DNA of 64,000 bases, from assembly GCA_021613335.1 (NCBI GenBank), contig JAJTWR010000231.1:2631001-2695000 (forward strand), read 5' to 3'. Shown piece by piece: positions 18,661 through 31,971 of this stretch. Below the pieces are notes generated by a model. The model ran no database searches and was not told where the DNA came from. It saw only the letters and a program-made list of their open reading frames with translations. Both the position numbers and the translations under genes were made by a program. The stretch comes from Whitmania pigra. Its lineage: Eukaryota > Annelida > Clitellata > Hirudinida > Haemopidae. Positions within the stretch are counted from its first letter, which is position 1. Each line of letters starts with the position of its first letter.

Positions 18661-19590
18661 GCTTGAGTTCTGCCACCAGCGGAAGATTGGCGGTTGTTGG
18701 GTGAAGTTTTTACAACAAAAAAATAAATAATTATGATTTTCTTGTTTTCTTGTTTTTTTTATTCACCCATATATGCATATATGGGCCTTCATTGTTAGAA
18801 AAAGTCGTAACCCTACTGTAACCCCACTTCAACGGGGTCATTTCAGCTTTTTCCAGGGAGGAGATGCAAACCATTGTACAACTTCATCTGACTTTATTTT
18901 GCTTCTATCCAAAAGCCAAGGGATAAGAACCAACTAGGCAAGGACAGCGGCCCCTGCCCCTAAATTCCAGCTCTCCAATTAGAGTATTTTAGTAAAATAC
19001 AACCATGTCATCTTTTTCAGGAACATAATAAATATTCAAATCCAAAATCCAACATGAATTTCTCATAAATCCATTTCTCGTACAGCCATTGGCCCCAATC
19101 AATTACGTCATTCGCAAATCGATTTGAGACCGTTCAATGTCAGGTCTGATAAATCAAATTTTTTTGTAACAATTTTCCCTTTTTCAAAGCAGAAACTGTA
19201 CTTGCGGAACATTCACATCTAACGTATTAAAATATTATCCCGGTTGTCAAAAATGATGTCCTCAGCATTCTGTTGATAGCAAATATCAGTCGATCAGTCC
19301 ATGCAAAATCAGTTGCTACATCGCTCCAAACCTTAAATCTGTCTGATAGCTATAAACAAAAATTAGATATGATTCTCTGTCAGTGAGGCCATTTTCAATC
19401 AACGTTTAGTCAAGTGTAATGTGTTTTTTGCAAGTAATTTTTCTCGAAATTATAATACATAAAAAATTTAGGATTTTCTATCGCTCAATATGTAATGTCA
19501 TCATGATATATTAATACATGAGCGCAATGTTCAAACATTAGGACAAATTTTGATATACTCGTGATGTTTTAAATAATTTTTTTAATAACT
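18560..19590. other. Intergenic stretch upstream of the polycystin-like gene
   Basis: It holds the second copy of the dispersed repeat (18836-18893) and otherwise AT-rich sequence. The first exon(s), with signal peptide and promoter, of the polycystin-like gene must lie here or further 5', but I cannot identify them. Confidence 0.45.
18836..18893 (+). repeat. Dispersed repeat 'CAGCTTTTT' family, copy 2
   Basis: GGTCATTTCAGCTTTTTCCA, then AGATGCAAACCATTGTACAA and CTTCATCTGAC. Same motif order and orientation as the copy at 16280-16340. Confidence 0.5.
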
Positions 19591-22512
19591 TAGGTTTTCC
19601 CGTTTATTGTGTGAATAGATCTCACTTTGGCTTATTTAACCAACTCGTGTCGGAGGACTTGGAATCCTGCAAAACTTCCTGCTACGACGCAATCAAACAT
19701 ACTTTCTACGCATTTAACCTAGTTAGATTCAAGAAGACCGTGTTATAAATTTCAAATAGAAATATTACTTTAACGGATGTTCAGTTCGCTAATTAATTAC
19801 TACTACTACTGCTACTGCAACTCATAGTCCACGAAAAATTGTGCTAAATTCTGAGTGCGTGATGACATTTTAGGTACATTCTCTTTGCGCCTGTCTGTGG
19901 AAAAAGCCAGATCTCATTGAAGCTTCACATTGCTCTGAAGCATGCCCGAGTGCTGGTCCTACTTGCGGAGGAAGAAATCCGTCAGTTTATTCATTGTATG
20001 CCTGTCAGTGTTGGTGAACGTTTCCTGGCTTTTATGAAATTTTACAGTAGACACGTGTACCGTGAAGCCATCTCGTAATTTCTTGTTAACTAGCAAAATA
20101 CAAGTTTTATTTGTTCTGCAATTATATTGTTATATCCATGGCGCAACGAAATTAAATAACTTTAATTATTCAGTCATAAAGGTATTTTATTCAATAAAAT
20201 TTTTCTGAAAAAAGTTGCAATAATTACGGAGGGTTAAAAAATTGCTAAAAATTAAAAATTTCAACCTTGCTTGATTCTTTTTGAAAAGTTCTTTTAATGA
20301 TGATGATTATACTTTACTGAAAGCGTTAGAAATTATCACTACATGACCTTATTCAGATATTCTCAAGAACTATTAACGAACAGCATTGCCTCCTATTCAG
20401 ATTGTCCAAAGGATAAGTACGGGAAGGATTGCAAAAAGAAATGCGGTTGTGACGACGATTGGTGCACTTCAGCCGGATCATGTGCTTCGGATAGCACTTC
20501 AAATTGCAAAGCTCGTGTCCAACTTCCACATAAATTCAACCCCAAGGACTACAACCCCACCAAAGATCCTATCTGCGCAGGTCTTTTATGACGAATTTTT
20601 GTAAACGGTGATCTTTACAAATAAATTCCTTTCTTCAGATGTTAGCGAAGGAGCCAGTGAAGAATGTGAGATGATTATTCATGTCATAAGAAGAATTTAA
20701 CAATATTTTGAAGAATATTTCTTATTTAAGGATGGCTCTCTATTAAATAAGATAACGTTGAACATCACGTCTTCTGATATTTAAAATTATGCCAGTAACA
20801 TTTCTACCAATCGATTTGTTACGAGTCATATTTATTTTTATTATAACTCCCTATAACAATATTACACTTAAACATGTGATCAGATCAGATAAACTCAATC
20901 AAATCAATTTATAAAAAATTTCCCTCAAAAGTATTTCTGTTATCTAAAAAAAAAATTATTTTTTAGACTATATAATGAGGAGGGGCTTACTGAGTTGATT
21001 CGATCTGACCCATGTACAAGTTTAATATAAAATATTTAAATTAATTTAACGAGTTATTAACATAATAATTATTATTAATTATTAAACAACAGTGAGTCGA
21101 GCCAAAGATACTGTAAATGAAATATTCAACGGCACCGGTGACTTACTAGATGCATTAAATAAACTAAAGGGAAACATGTCAGGAATTTCAAATTTAGGTA
21201 ACGACGACAACACGGAAGCTCTTAAAGAGGTTATCGACGATATTGTAATTAATTTCAAATGTAATTCTATTATGAAAAAAACATAACAAAATAATATATA
21301 TTTTGATATATAAATATAATTATCTCGCAATATATTTTTGTTGTAATTATTGTTACACTTTTTAGTTTTTCTTAATATTCTGATTGAAGTATTTCTGTTA
21401 ACCTTTTATTGGAAATGTTTTATGAAGGTGAAGAGTGAGGTGGTAAACAAAGTGTCTGACATGTTGAACGATGTCGATTCCAACAAAACTGAACTGCTGA
21501 ACATCCTCAAAGGTTTCACTGACGATGTCGATGAGTTTGAGGTTCGCGGCAACAACCCAGTCGACGTGATAAAAAACATGCTTGACAATCCAAACACTAC
21601 GGTTGAAATGACTGAAAAAAACGTCAAGTAAATTTTTTTGTTTCCATATTTGTTATTTGTTCGGACGAGACTTCGTTGTCGAATGGTTCTAAAAATTACT
21701 TTAAGGAAGGAATTGAGAAGCTTAACAAAAAGATTATGTAACTAACAACATAAGTTATTAATTATAAAGTGATTACAATAAAGAGTCGAGTTTTTAATTT
21801 CTCGAATGAAATTACGCTGACAAAAGTTTGTGCTTAAACATTTATTTAGTTGTTTTCATATATACGTTTGTTTTTTTTAGACTGGTTACAGACATAATTT
21901 CTAATGTCTTGGAGAATTCTGTCATCACTGACAAAGATAGCACAAAGACTAAGGTAGATAAGTATTGTAAAAGACTAACGTAACTCCTGCATCAAAACTC
22001 TGACATTCAGTTAATTAAAAAAGATTGCAAGAGGCTAAGATTTGATCGGAGCTCCAAATGGAGCCTCACCAAAACGAAAGCCTTAACCACTTGGTTGCCC
22101 ATAACTTACTCTGAACTTTATTTTTGCGATTAGCATCAGTCCATTTATAATATGCGTAAAATGCAGACTCGTGTACATTAGCATTTATTATCAGCTGGCA
22201 TCATAAGCTTTCATCTGTGTGAATGTAAACAATTCAAAACAGGAATTGTACGAAAAAGCAAATAACTTGATTAACGACATCGGTAAAAAGATTATGAAAG
22301 ACATGAGTCCTAACCAAACCATGGTTCTCGACACAAAAATGTTTACAACAAAATTCGTTAAAATTATGAATGACACTAACTTACAATTCGATGGAGAACA
22401 TGGATCCACTACAATCGGACTTAAGACTAACAGTTCAGGGACTGACCCAATCGATCTCCAAGTATTGAAACATTCTTATTACAGTGGAATAATAATAATA
22501 ATAATAATAATA

Positions 22513-22552
<40 letters not shown>

Positions 22553-22563
22553 TAATAATAATA

Positions 22564-22616
<53 letters not shown>

Positions 22617-22631
22617 GTAATAATAATAATA

Positions 22632-22666
<35 letters not shown>

Positions 22667-25600
22667 TAATAATAACAATAATAATAACAATAACAATAAT
22701 AACAACAATAATAATAATTATAATTATATTTATATATATTTCATTACATATATTATATATTTGAATATATATATATATATATATATATAAAGTAACAAAT
22801 GTTTATAAACTTATTTTCTTATGGAAGCATTGTGGACTCGCTATTAAAACACATCCTATTTCCAGTCGTTGCATTTCTTAATGCAATTCTATAAGTTACT
22901 CCATCTTTCACCAGATATTTTCAACACAACTTTTAACCGTTTTTCATATCTTTAGTGAAGCAAGGGGTTTTTAAATAATGAATAAATTTAAATATTGGCT
23001 AAATACTAGAATACTTTTTAAGGTCACAAAATTCAAAGGACCCAAAGTAGGAGGAAAGACTTCAAGCGATGTGTTTGACGTGAAAGTTAGGAGTGGCGAT
23101 GACGACATGACGGATCTCGGAGAAAACCAAATTGAAGTAATTGAAAAATTGAGAATTACTTATTAGTTATTATAAAAAAAACTTACAGCTTTATGATTGC
23201 TATTATTATTATTATTAATGTTAATAATTATTCAATTATGTTTAATATTATGTTATAATATATTATTAAGTTTAACATTGTCACAGTACACCTCAACGCC
23301 TAAAATCGATCTGAACGAAACTCATGTGACGAGGTTCAACCTGACGACGAATAACTCCATACCGAATTTCTTAAACTTCTTGGTCAGTCCTGGCAGCATG
23401 TTGAGACTCGGGGTTAATCTCTACTTCATAACGTCGGATAAGGAGAGCGGAAGGACCAGGGGTGCTTTCGTTATTTCGGCCTGTGAATTAAAAGAAAGTG
23501 AAGTCCTATATAAACTCTTGACAAGAATCTACGATAATTGCTATGATATATACGTCAAAAGATTAAAGTAAATGATAAATTGCAATGTTAATTTTTAGAC
23601 TATTCACATTTTTGAAGTGTTAAAATTAGAGATCATTTCTATGTTAACTTCTATTTCCAGTTTCTATAGAACTCACGTGGAAAACGCTACGGTTGATATT
23701 CCGTTCTTGTTGGTTTCTGGTCTCAGAAAACTGAGTTTGATTTTCGACTTTGTAAGCATGCACGATGCCACTATAATGGTGGAGTTGAGAACGTTTTCAT
23801 TTTCCTGCGTATTCATGAATCCGAACGCCACTGGTTGGGAAAGTGGATGCACAGTAATTAAACCACTTTTATTTTAAATGATATAATATGCCATTATATT
23901 ACATTTACGTTACTTTATAATAACATTTTATAGCTAAACGACAGGATATTGGCAGAAAAAATGGAAGTGAAGTGCACCTGCCGCCATTTAACTCTTTTTT
24001 CAACTTTAGCAAGCATGTCTCCTAACAATGTTGATCTTACAAAGTCATTAAAGAAAGGTTTGGGCACGTATTTGGGTGTATATATTGTTATCACCATTTG
24101 GGCCATCAGTATCGTCATCTGCTTTATGGCCCAGTGGCTTGACAACAGAGCTAACTTAATGGTAAGGATTCATCACTTTCAACAATATTTCAAAAATGTT
24201 TGTACGTAGTAGTTATAATTTTTCAAAATTTTAGAGAAGGCCTATTGACTTGGCAGACAACAAACCTGCAAGCCTTCAGATATACATGCTTGTTGTGAAC
24301 ACCGGCTATTCCATTTCGGCAGGGAGCAAATCAGACATATTCATCATGCTTATAGGTGCCAATATGAATTCATAATTAAGCTAGCAATTAAATAATAAAT
24401 TAAATATGCAAACTATTGAACCTTATCATGTAATAGTGGATACTGTTGTAAATATCATTTCTCATGCAAAAAACGTCAGACTTCAGACTAAGTCGTAAAA
24501 AGTCGTTACATACGTGTTCGCATCCCAGCTTGAACCGCCCAAGGAATAGGCACTACATAAACGATCTAAATTATACGTGATGCTTAGGCTTAAAAGTGCT
24601 TTGTAAAAACACTGAATATTATTACATGCAATTAGTAATGCATGGCCTTTAATAAAATCATCATCATATTACTTGTATCAAACAAAAATAAATAAAATTA
24701 ACTATTAAATGGCCTATAATTTCTTATTCATTAACTATATTACCAAAGGAACTCGAGGCATATCATCGCCTCATTGTCTGACGTGCAAGAAATTTACTGT
24801 CCTTCAAACGGGCAACAGAAATATTTTTCTTCTCAGGGTGAAAAAGGGACTCGGAGACATTTTAAAAATTAGACTTTGGCACCACGGAGATGGAATCAAT
24901 AACAACTGGTTATTTTTTTAAGAAAGCTATTATCATATGACTAATGATGAAAAGGCAAATGTATCAATGCATGCAAAGGTTTGTGAAAGATGTCTTGGTG
25001 ATTGACATGGAATCAAGCAAGAGATATTTCTTTCTCTGCAAGTATTGGCTTGGACCAATTTCTGGTGATGAAGCATCTGATGTCTCATTTTTGGAAAATA
25101 AAATGGCTTTGTACGACTCTAGATACCTCCTTGAGCATAATATGTTAAGGTTGTTATTCTGGTTATTTGATGTACCTTTTTTTTTTTTAAAGAGTTACTA
25201 CTTTAATATTGGCCCATTAGCATAATCCTTTTAAATAATCCGCAACAAAATAAATTCTAAATTCACCACGACCAGAAAAATAGCTACTACTGAATGAGTA
25301 TTAAAATTGTTGAATCAGGCTATTAATTATTTAAGTGGCATGCTTTCACAACATCCGTTGATTTCGGTATTTCTTCTTCCAACTGGAGAATTCACCTTCA
25401 CAAGGTTGGAGAGGGCTGCAGTGGTTGGCACGAGAATCATAGGTTACTTTATGTGCTCCCTTATGCTCTTTGGTGTTACGTTTGGACGGGAAAATGAGAT
25501 GGATTTCTTTTGGGGAATATCTTATACTTTAGCTGACGTGACTACAGGTGCTTTAATATTATACAAAATCTACAATATCAAATAAATTAGCTCCAACTTT

Positions 25601-28600
25601 AATAAATGAATTTCAGCATTTTACAACACTTTGATCCTTATGCCGGTAAGTCTGACGATAGAATTCCTATTTACTCATTCAAGAAGATCGCTGCCAAACC
25701 CAATGATCATCTGTGACTGGAGGGTCGATACAGAAGAAGTTGGTTTAATAGCATGTTTTAAATCAATTTTTCACTATTAGGGCGTAAGACTGGCAATCTG
25801 AAAATAGTAACTCTTCTGTAACTTTGAAAAAGTCGAGTATAGTTTCGACCTGCAGTTATGAAGCGTATGAATGAGTGTTGCAATGTTTTTTCTAAAACCT
25901 TTGTAGGGCATCCCGTCTATTGAATATGAAGAAATCAGAGAAGGCGAAGAAAACGGTTGTTAAACATAAAAACTAATTTACATTATTTTTAATTTCTTCA
26001 CCTCATCAACCAGTCACTAAGCTACACTAACATATCACAAAGTATCTTTAATCACATGCTAATTATAGAATTCGCATTTTGCTATATCACTTGTCAAATG
26101 ATTATCATTCACTTTATTAGAGGCCACTGAAATTGATGAGGTACCAGAAACACTGCCTGCCTGCAGCATCTATTTAGCATGGTCAATGGTTCTTGGTAGC
26201 GCTCTCCTCTTTTCAAGCCTTTTCCTGTTGTATACCATGGAGGTGAAGAAAGATTAACATGCTAGCTAGAACCATATAGATATCTCATGAATTACTTAAA
26301 TTGTTCAAAGTATGGGGAAAGGAAAACTTACAGCTGGTATTACAACTCATTTGTTCCTACCATTCTTGGATTCGTCGTTGAAGACATCTTCAGCTTTGTT
26401 GGCCTTTCATTGATGGCCACTTTCTTTTCGAAAGAGCGAATCGAGCCACGTTTTTATTTCATGAATGCAATTAAATGGAATTGCATTCTCAGTAAGTCGC
26501 TTTATCTAGTATTAAAATACTTGTTATTATTTCTACTGTGCACCGAGGATGGCGATGAGCATAAGGCACGAACAAATTCTTAAATGTGAAATTATCATAA
26601 ATTCTACATAGGTCTGGCAAACATATCGGAAAGTGACCTAGAGGGGATAAAAAGCCAGCGAAAAAATGTGAAATACAAGCCACCGGAGCCCGTAATAAAA
26701 CCAATCGATTTCAAAATTATCTTCAACAAGTTGATTGTTAATATTCTTTGTCTGAGTCTCATCATCTTGCTTTGCATTTTGGCAATCAACACCTTTCATG
26801 AGACCAGCGGTGTCTCCAGAAGCGTTGAATCTGCTTTGCGTGTTTACATCGACGAAAGGTTCATGAACAACGTAAGCGTTCTGAATTTTGTTAGAATCGA
26901 ATAACTTTGTCATTAGCAGTTGTGCTACTAAAGCAAGCTTGTTAATGTTAAAGATTACGACAAAAGATGACTTCTGGAAGTGGCTGGACGATGTTTACGT
27001 GAAGCAATTTTACGGAAATAATATGGCAAAAATATTAAGTACAACGAATAAAGATGTGACTCGATTCGATCATCTTCAGACGTCAATTAACGCATCCTAC
27101 ATGATTGTAAAGCCTTGTGTAACGAGGATACCTGCCCAAAGAGGTTTATGCTTACGCTTAGTACTTGATGCGATCGATGCTAGCATTTTCATAATTTCTT
27201 ATCAGTGTGGTGGAATGTGTACATGGCAAAGGAGTTGGCCATCAATGGGGAAAGATATTGCATGGGAGTTTTCAAAAATTTAGCAATTGAAACTAATAAG
27301 GTGTTGAAGAGGTTATCGTGGCTTCACAATGGAATGCTTGGGGTAGGAGTCGAATCCACCCTTTACATGCCTTCTGCGGATAGCATCGTCAGAATGTTTG
27401 TTATTTTCGAAATGACGTATGGGGGAGGATTATCCACGCTGTGCAAGGTAGTTTATTTAATTAAATTTGCTAATTAATTATCATCAATTCAAACTCTTAT
27501 CAAATTAAGACATGCTTTACCAGGCAAATTCACTCAAGACCTTTGAGCAATGGCCAGGAGATCCTTATTAAGCCAAACGCGACAAACAATAATGCTAAAC
27601 ATCACGAGATTTAAAAAAAATATTTTCAGATCAGCGGCCTCAATCTCTTCACTGGAAAGGTGCTGTTGATTATTGTCACAGGGATTTTTATATTCCTAGC
27701 CTCCGCAATAATTATTGGGTTTCATATATATGCTTCTCTTTACTATGCAAATACAAAACCAAAGAAACTTCCATTGATTTATGTACTCGTTGCGCTTACT
27801 TTTGCAAACCTCTGCCTCAGTGTGTACTGCTTCAATGCAGAGGAGGCTGCAGGATCTCTTGTTACGGATTATAACCAGGAACAATATAATACTTCTATGT
27901 CTTTTAATATGGTGGGCGTGATGATTATTTTAATTAATAGTAATTTTACTAGATTAACAATTCAAGCAGATTTTTAAACTGCTAAAATAATTTATCTAAT
28001 TATGTATTGGCCTTACTTTGATTTAAAATAATTTATCTAATTATGTATTGGCCTTACTTTGATTTAGCGAAGAATTAGAAGTAGAGTCAACCATTTTATT
28101 TTATTTCAAACGTGCAACTGTACCTTTAATGCTTTACAGATAATTTTAATAATATTTTAGTAAAATATCATTAAAGTGATTAAAATGTTATTTTAGTAAA
28201 ATATCATTAAAGTGATTAAAATGTTATTTTAGTAAAATATCATTAAAGTGATTAAAATGTTATTTTAGTAAAATATCATTAAAGTGATTAAAATGATATT
28301 TTAGTAAAATATCATTAAAGGCATCTCCTCGCACAAGGGTCTTCCATAAATTATGTCAACAAAATAGTGACGGAGGAGTTCGAAAGCGTTTTCCAGATGC
28401 TGAAAAGGGGGAAGCGGGAAGTTTAAGATTAATTGACGTCAAGAGTGTTATTTCTGTGATAAAAGATGGATTTAAAATATTGCTTGGTCCTTTAGTTCTA
28501 TCACTGCCTGAACGGTTTTTGAAAATCTGTAACCTCTCTGTTGCTCCACAAGCAGGTCCACCGAGAGGGAGGTAGTGCCCGGCGCCGTAGGGGGGGGGGG

Positions 28601-31420
28601 GGGGGGGTTTACGAGTTCAAACACGTAAAAATAGGCCATCATTTTTGCTCGATTATTCATAGAGGGACTTCCTTTGTTCGATTAGCATTGATACTTGATA
28701 AAACTCGTTTTATACGCAACTTTATTTGAAAAAATGTCTAAGCAAAGTAATTTAATGAAATATTTCAAAATTTCTAATGCAAGATTACCTGTGAATCAAG
28801 AAGTAAATTACCAATAGACCAATCTGATATCAAAGATACGAACGCAAATATAGATATGGCAGTTCTTCACGAAAACCAGCCTTTAGCACAAACTACCAAT
28901 GAAAATGATTTTGGAAATTATGTGGCAACACCAGTTACTGAGCAAGAAAATGAATTTATTTTGAAATCTCTATGGACCCCTCTGAAATCATATAAATTTC
29001 CTGTTGAGTCTAAACGTCGTCTGAAATTCAAGACCCATTGGCTAGAAAGATTTTTCTTGGATTTCCTATTCTAAGAAAAAAGGCGCATTTTGTAAATATT
29101 GTGTTCTTTTTGGGAGAGAACACGTGGGGAAAGGTGCCAGTCAAAAGACTGGTTCTTTAGTAGTAACACCTTCTAATAGATTGATAAGATGTCATTGAGG
29201 TGTTTTAAGTACATTCAAACCATGAATATCATAAAGTAAACCATCCATGCAGATTTGATATCTTCACTACAGATGGTCTTGCCTAAAAGATGTTTTATTT
29301 TGAAGGCCCTATCTGATACAGATGAGACCATTCTAGTGAAAAATAATCACATTAAGAAATGTATAAAACAATATGGGCTATTTTATGAAACACTCCTACC
29401 AGATGCACATCTTTTAGATTCAGAGATTTCTTTGTGGCAAATGAAGTGGCACAAAACTAATGATGGGAATAGATAATCTTCGGCAATTGATTCTTTTCTA
29501 GCATGTAATGGTGCGTTCTATCCCAACATTAAAGTACTCCTTCGAATTTTTGCAACATTGCACGTCTCAGCCTTAACTGCTGAAAGATCCTTTTCTTCAA
29601 TGAAAATAATCAAGTCATATGTTCGTAATTCCACCAAAGAAGTGAGTCTTAATGGACTTGCTCATTTCAGTATTCACAGAGAGATCTCAGTAGATCCTGA
29701 AGATGTTTTGGACAAATTTGCCAAAAGTTCTCGCTTTAATCTTATATTATAATAAAATTTATTTTGAATTTGACACCTATTATTTATCGGAGAAAAACAT
29801 TTTTAACCCCCGAAATCATTTTCTGGCTACGGGCCTGGTGGTGCCCAAAACCCCGGTAATTTTTAGGGACCCGCCGCGTTTTGAAATATTGAAATTTGCA
29901 ATTAAGCTTTATTTTAGCTGTATCATTACCAAATTTGTATTTGTACTTATATTTAGCTGATTCTTTGAGTGCCTTACTTATCCGAATAGGATGTGAAGGC
30001 ACTTCTTAATCGATCCACCGTTTATACAGTTCCTATCTGATTCTCAATGGATGGATGAAGATCCTTGATTTGTCGGGTTTATCAGTTCAACAAAATGATA
30101 AATCCGACACTATGCCAACTGTTACAATAGAAAAACGTTTGATTTTTCCATGGGAGACATAAGGAAGTTGACTTTTTAAAATAATAACAATAATATTTAG
30201 TTTAAGAATTATATTACTTATTTTCAAAATAAAATAGACAAAACAAGCGTTACAAGATACAAATTAAAAATTGTAAAAAATTTTTTTATGGGGTGTCAAG
30301 TTTCTGACATAATTGTGGTAAGGGGTCTTTAGAAGTTTGACAATTGTTGACAAGGGAGAAGAAAGAGATCAAAAATTACTTTGTATTTGTTGAAATAATT
30401 AATGGAGGACTCCATATGTGAACTTTTGACAATATATTGTTATTTTATTAAAAGAAAGACATTTATTTCTGAATTATGTAACATGACTATATTATTAACT
30501 GATTTATTATTTAAATAACATCTTTAAGTCGAAAACAACACCTTGAGGATATTATGTTATCCATATAAAACAGTTAGTCCACAACGCTTCATTTCAAATT
30601 TAATTTACAACCCGTTTGTTTCATTCAAATAATTATTTATTTCGAATAACCTTTCAGACAATGAGGCTAGGTGTGTTCCTCATACTGTTTGTTTCAATTT
30701 ATCAACTGATGGGGTGCGTCAACAATTTCCTAGACGAAGAATCGTTTGTGGTCGTATGTGTCAATTGCCTATTTTATTGCCTCTTTGAGCTCATCCAGCT
30801 CCTATTGCTCTTTATTCCAATGTATTTTGTCCTAGTTTACATTGTCTTCAGACAGTTTTCCAGGTAGATTAAATTATTATTATTATTTACTATTATTATT
30901 ATTATTATTATTATTAGAATTTACAACACTGATAGATTCTTTATTCTCCAGATATACGGGCATGTTAAATTCGTTGAGTAAATGTCTGGCGTTCTTATCA
31001 GTTCTGCAGCTGGGCGGGGTCGGTTTCGATGACGCAATTAAGACAACGGATACCAGAAATGTCATTTTAGGCTTCACTACATCTCTTTGCCTACTTAAAA
31101 TCTTTAAGCTGCTTAGTACCGCGATTGTCTTGTCCAAGTTCAGACAGGTACAACGCTTGGATTTTACTACGGCTAGAGTGTCTAAAAATACTAATGATCG
31201 AATAAATTACAGAAATTTAATTTGAGGGAGCACCGCCAGAATAGGCTGCCTACAGAAGTCATTCTACTGAGATTTTTATCTAAAGAAGATGCCTTGATTA
31301 GAGCGCGTAAGATAGTAGAGTATCGAAGGTCAGTTTTAACAATTTCGAATTTCCGACGTTATTCTGAACCGAATATTAAATTTATGTATTTTCAGGAAAA
31401 AGATGCTTGCAGCTCAATAA
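19591..31420 (+). CDS. Polycystin-1/REJ-like receptor (5' end uncertain)
   Basis: One long multi-exon gene. In order: a WSC domain split over 19591-19735 and 19874-19990 (ESCKTSCYDA, then CSEACPSAGPTCGGRNPSVY); an EGF-like Cys cluster at 20397-20578 (YGKDCKKKCGCDDDWC); Asp/Asn-rich stalk exons from 21091 to 23875, partly at REJ positions; a GPS with intact CTCRHLTLFS at 23970-24005; the first membrane helix at 24057-24130; and a PLAT domain over 24240-24355, 24750-24910 and about 24950-25100 (ILKIRLWHH, KRYFFLCKYWLGP). Several membrane helices follow, then the polycystin extracellular domain (about 26890-27450: LKRLSWLHNGMLGVGVESTL, then FEMTYGG), a helix pair at 27660-27910 and last membrane exons at 30660-31148. 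The end is MLAAQ and a stop at 31418-31420. Family members are ciliary or sperm cell-surface receptors that pair with PKD2 channels. Exons look intact. The N-terminal exons are not found, and the channel pore is not clearly recognisable. Confidence 0.85.
22487..22735. repeat. (AAT)n microsatellite in a polycystin intron
   Basis: About 250 bases of AAT/TAA trinucleotide with a few interruptions (TATAAT, AAC units near the right end). A (TA)n tract follows at about 22767-22790. Open frames here are low-complexity artefacts. Confidence 0.95.
24500..24625 (+). repeat. SINE 3' part (in polycystin intron)
   Basis: Box B-like GTGTTCGCATCCCAG near 24512, then TTGAACCGCCC, AATAGGCACTACATAAACG and TTAAAAGTGCTTTG. 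The GTTCGCA.CCCAG and GCACTACATAAA segments match the copy at 3240-3425. No box A is evident, so it is 5'-truncated or diverged. Confidence 0.45.
27984..28065. repeat. 41-bp direct tandem duplication
   Basis: AAAATAATTTATCTAATTAT begins at 27984 and again at 28025. The two 41-base units appear identical, so the duplication is recent. It sits just after a coding exon of the polycystin-like gene. Confidence 0.9.
28154..28319. repeat. 36-bp minisatellite, about 4.6 copies
   Basis: The unit starts ATTTTAGTAAAATATCATTA and is repeated at 36-base spacing with almost no divergence; the last full unit has AATGATA in place of AATGTTA. ATTTTAGTAAAAT is itself a near-palindrome. It lies just 5' of the hAT insertion. 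Confidence 0.9.
28580..29837 (+). mobile_element. Internally deleted hAT transposon with target-site duplication
   Basis: The right end ...GGCTACGGGCCTG (to 29837) is a hAT terminus of the CAGGCCCGTAGCC type. The left end reads CGGCGCCGTAGGGGG from 28580, a partly overwritten counterpart followed by a G-run. Flanks are GTAGTGCC (28572-28579) and GTGGTGCC (29838-29845), an 8-bp target duplication with one mismatch, as expected for hAT. The length is about 1.26 kb, too short for a full transposase gene. It sits in an intron of the polycystin-like gene in the same direction. Another copy of this terminus type occurs at about 46512. Confidence 0.75.
28733..29750 (+). pseudogene. hAT transposase remnant (TTF zinc finger and dimerisation ends)
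   Basis: The first frame starts MSKQSNLMKYFKIS at 28733 and hits a stop within 30 codons. From 28856, FPVESKRRLKFKTHWLERF and, after a shift, KGAFCKYCVLFGREHVGKG form the TTF-type BED-like zinc finger of ZMYM/'52 kDa repressor'-like hAT transposases. The C-terminal end at 29505-29750 has LRIFATLHVSALTAERSFSS and NGLAHFSIHREI, the hAT dimerisation domain. The RNase H core is mostly missing between about 29190 and 29500. Several stops confirm that it is inactive. Confidence 0.8.
30872..30916. repeat. Short (ATT)n microsatellite
   Basis: About 45 bases of ATT repeat in an intron between two late exons of the polycystin-like gene. Confidence 0.85.
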
Positions 31421-31969
31421 ATATTTGACATTCTGTTCTGGCTTCTGGTTCAAATTTCGTGACTATAATTTTAATGGATTAGGAGAGCATTCCATTTTGC
31501 TTGATTTCATTCGCCATCTCCTTTAATAATTCTCGCCTCGCGAACAAACGATGTTGTAATGAATTTACCGTATTTTACCAAAAAACTGACGTAAGATAGA
31601 TATATAATATATGTAGATAGAAATCAGATGGATATGTAGCTAGTATTTTTAAATGTTATCAAAGTCCAAAAGTTTTGACACCCATACTTAATAAAGCTAT
31701 TATTTTTAAAGCTAGTATTGATATCAAATATGACTGCTAGACATAGTGATATGTGGTTATATTAGGTTCTTTGTAACATAGCTTAATTGAAAGACTTTAT
31801 TCCTGTGAGTTTACTCTTAACTTAGAGAACCCGAGAGTGGAAACAATAACCTAGAATCAGACATGGGTCAAGTACAAGTACAAATATTCAAGATTCAATC
31901 AAGTACAAGTACTCACGTCCAAGCGCAAGTACTTTAAACTTATGAGCTGTGAACAAGCACCCGTACAAG
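31421..31969. other. Non-coding stretch with CAAGTA-rich tract
   Basis: AT-rich 3' flank of the polycystin-like gene. From about 31865 to 31970 there is a run of AAGTACAAGTA-type words (TCAAGTACAAGTACAAATAT and variants), the kind of sequence found near hAT ends. It is probably the rest of an older element into which the Tc1 copy inserted. No gene. Confidence 0.45.
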
Positions 31970-31971
31970 TA

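Noticed and set aside
22427..22708. Open frames of poly-Leu/Ile/Tyr around the AAT microsatellite
   Set aside because: They are trinucleotide-repeat translations with no coding context; the surrounding exon ends before the repeat.
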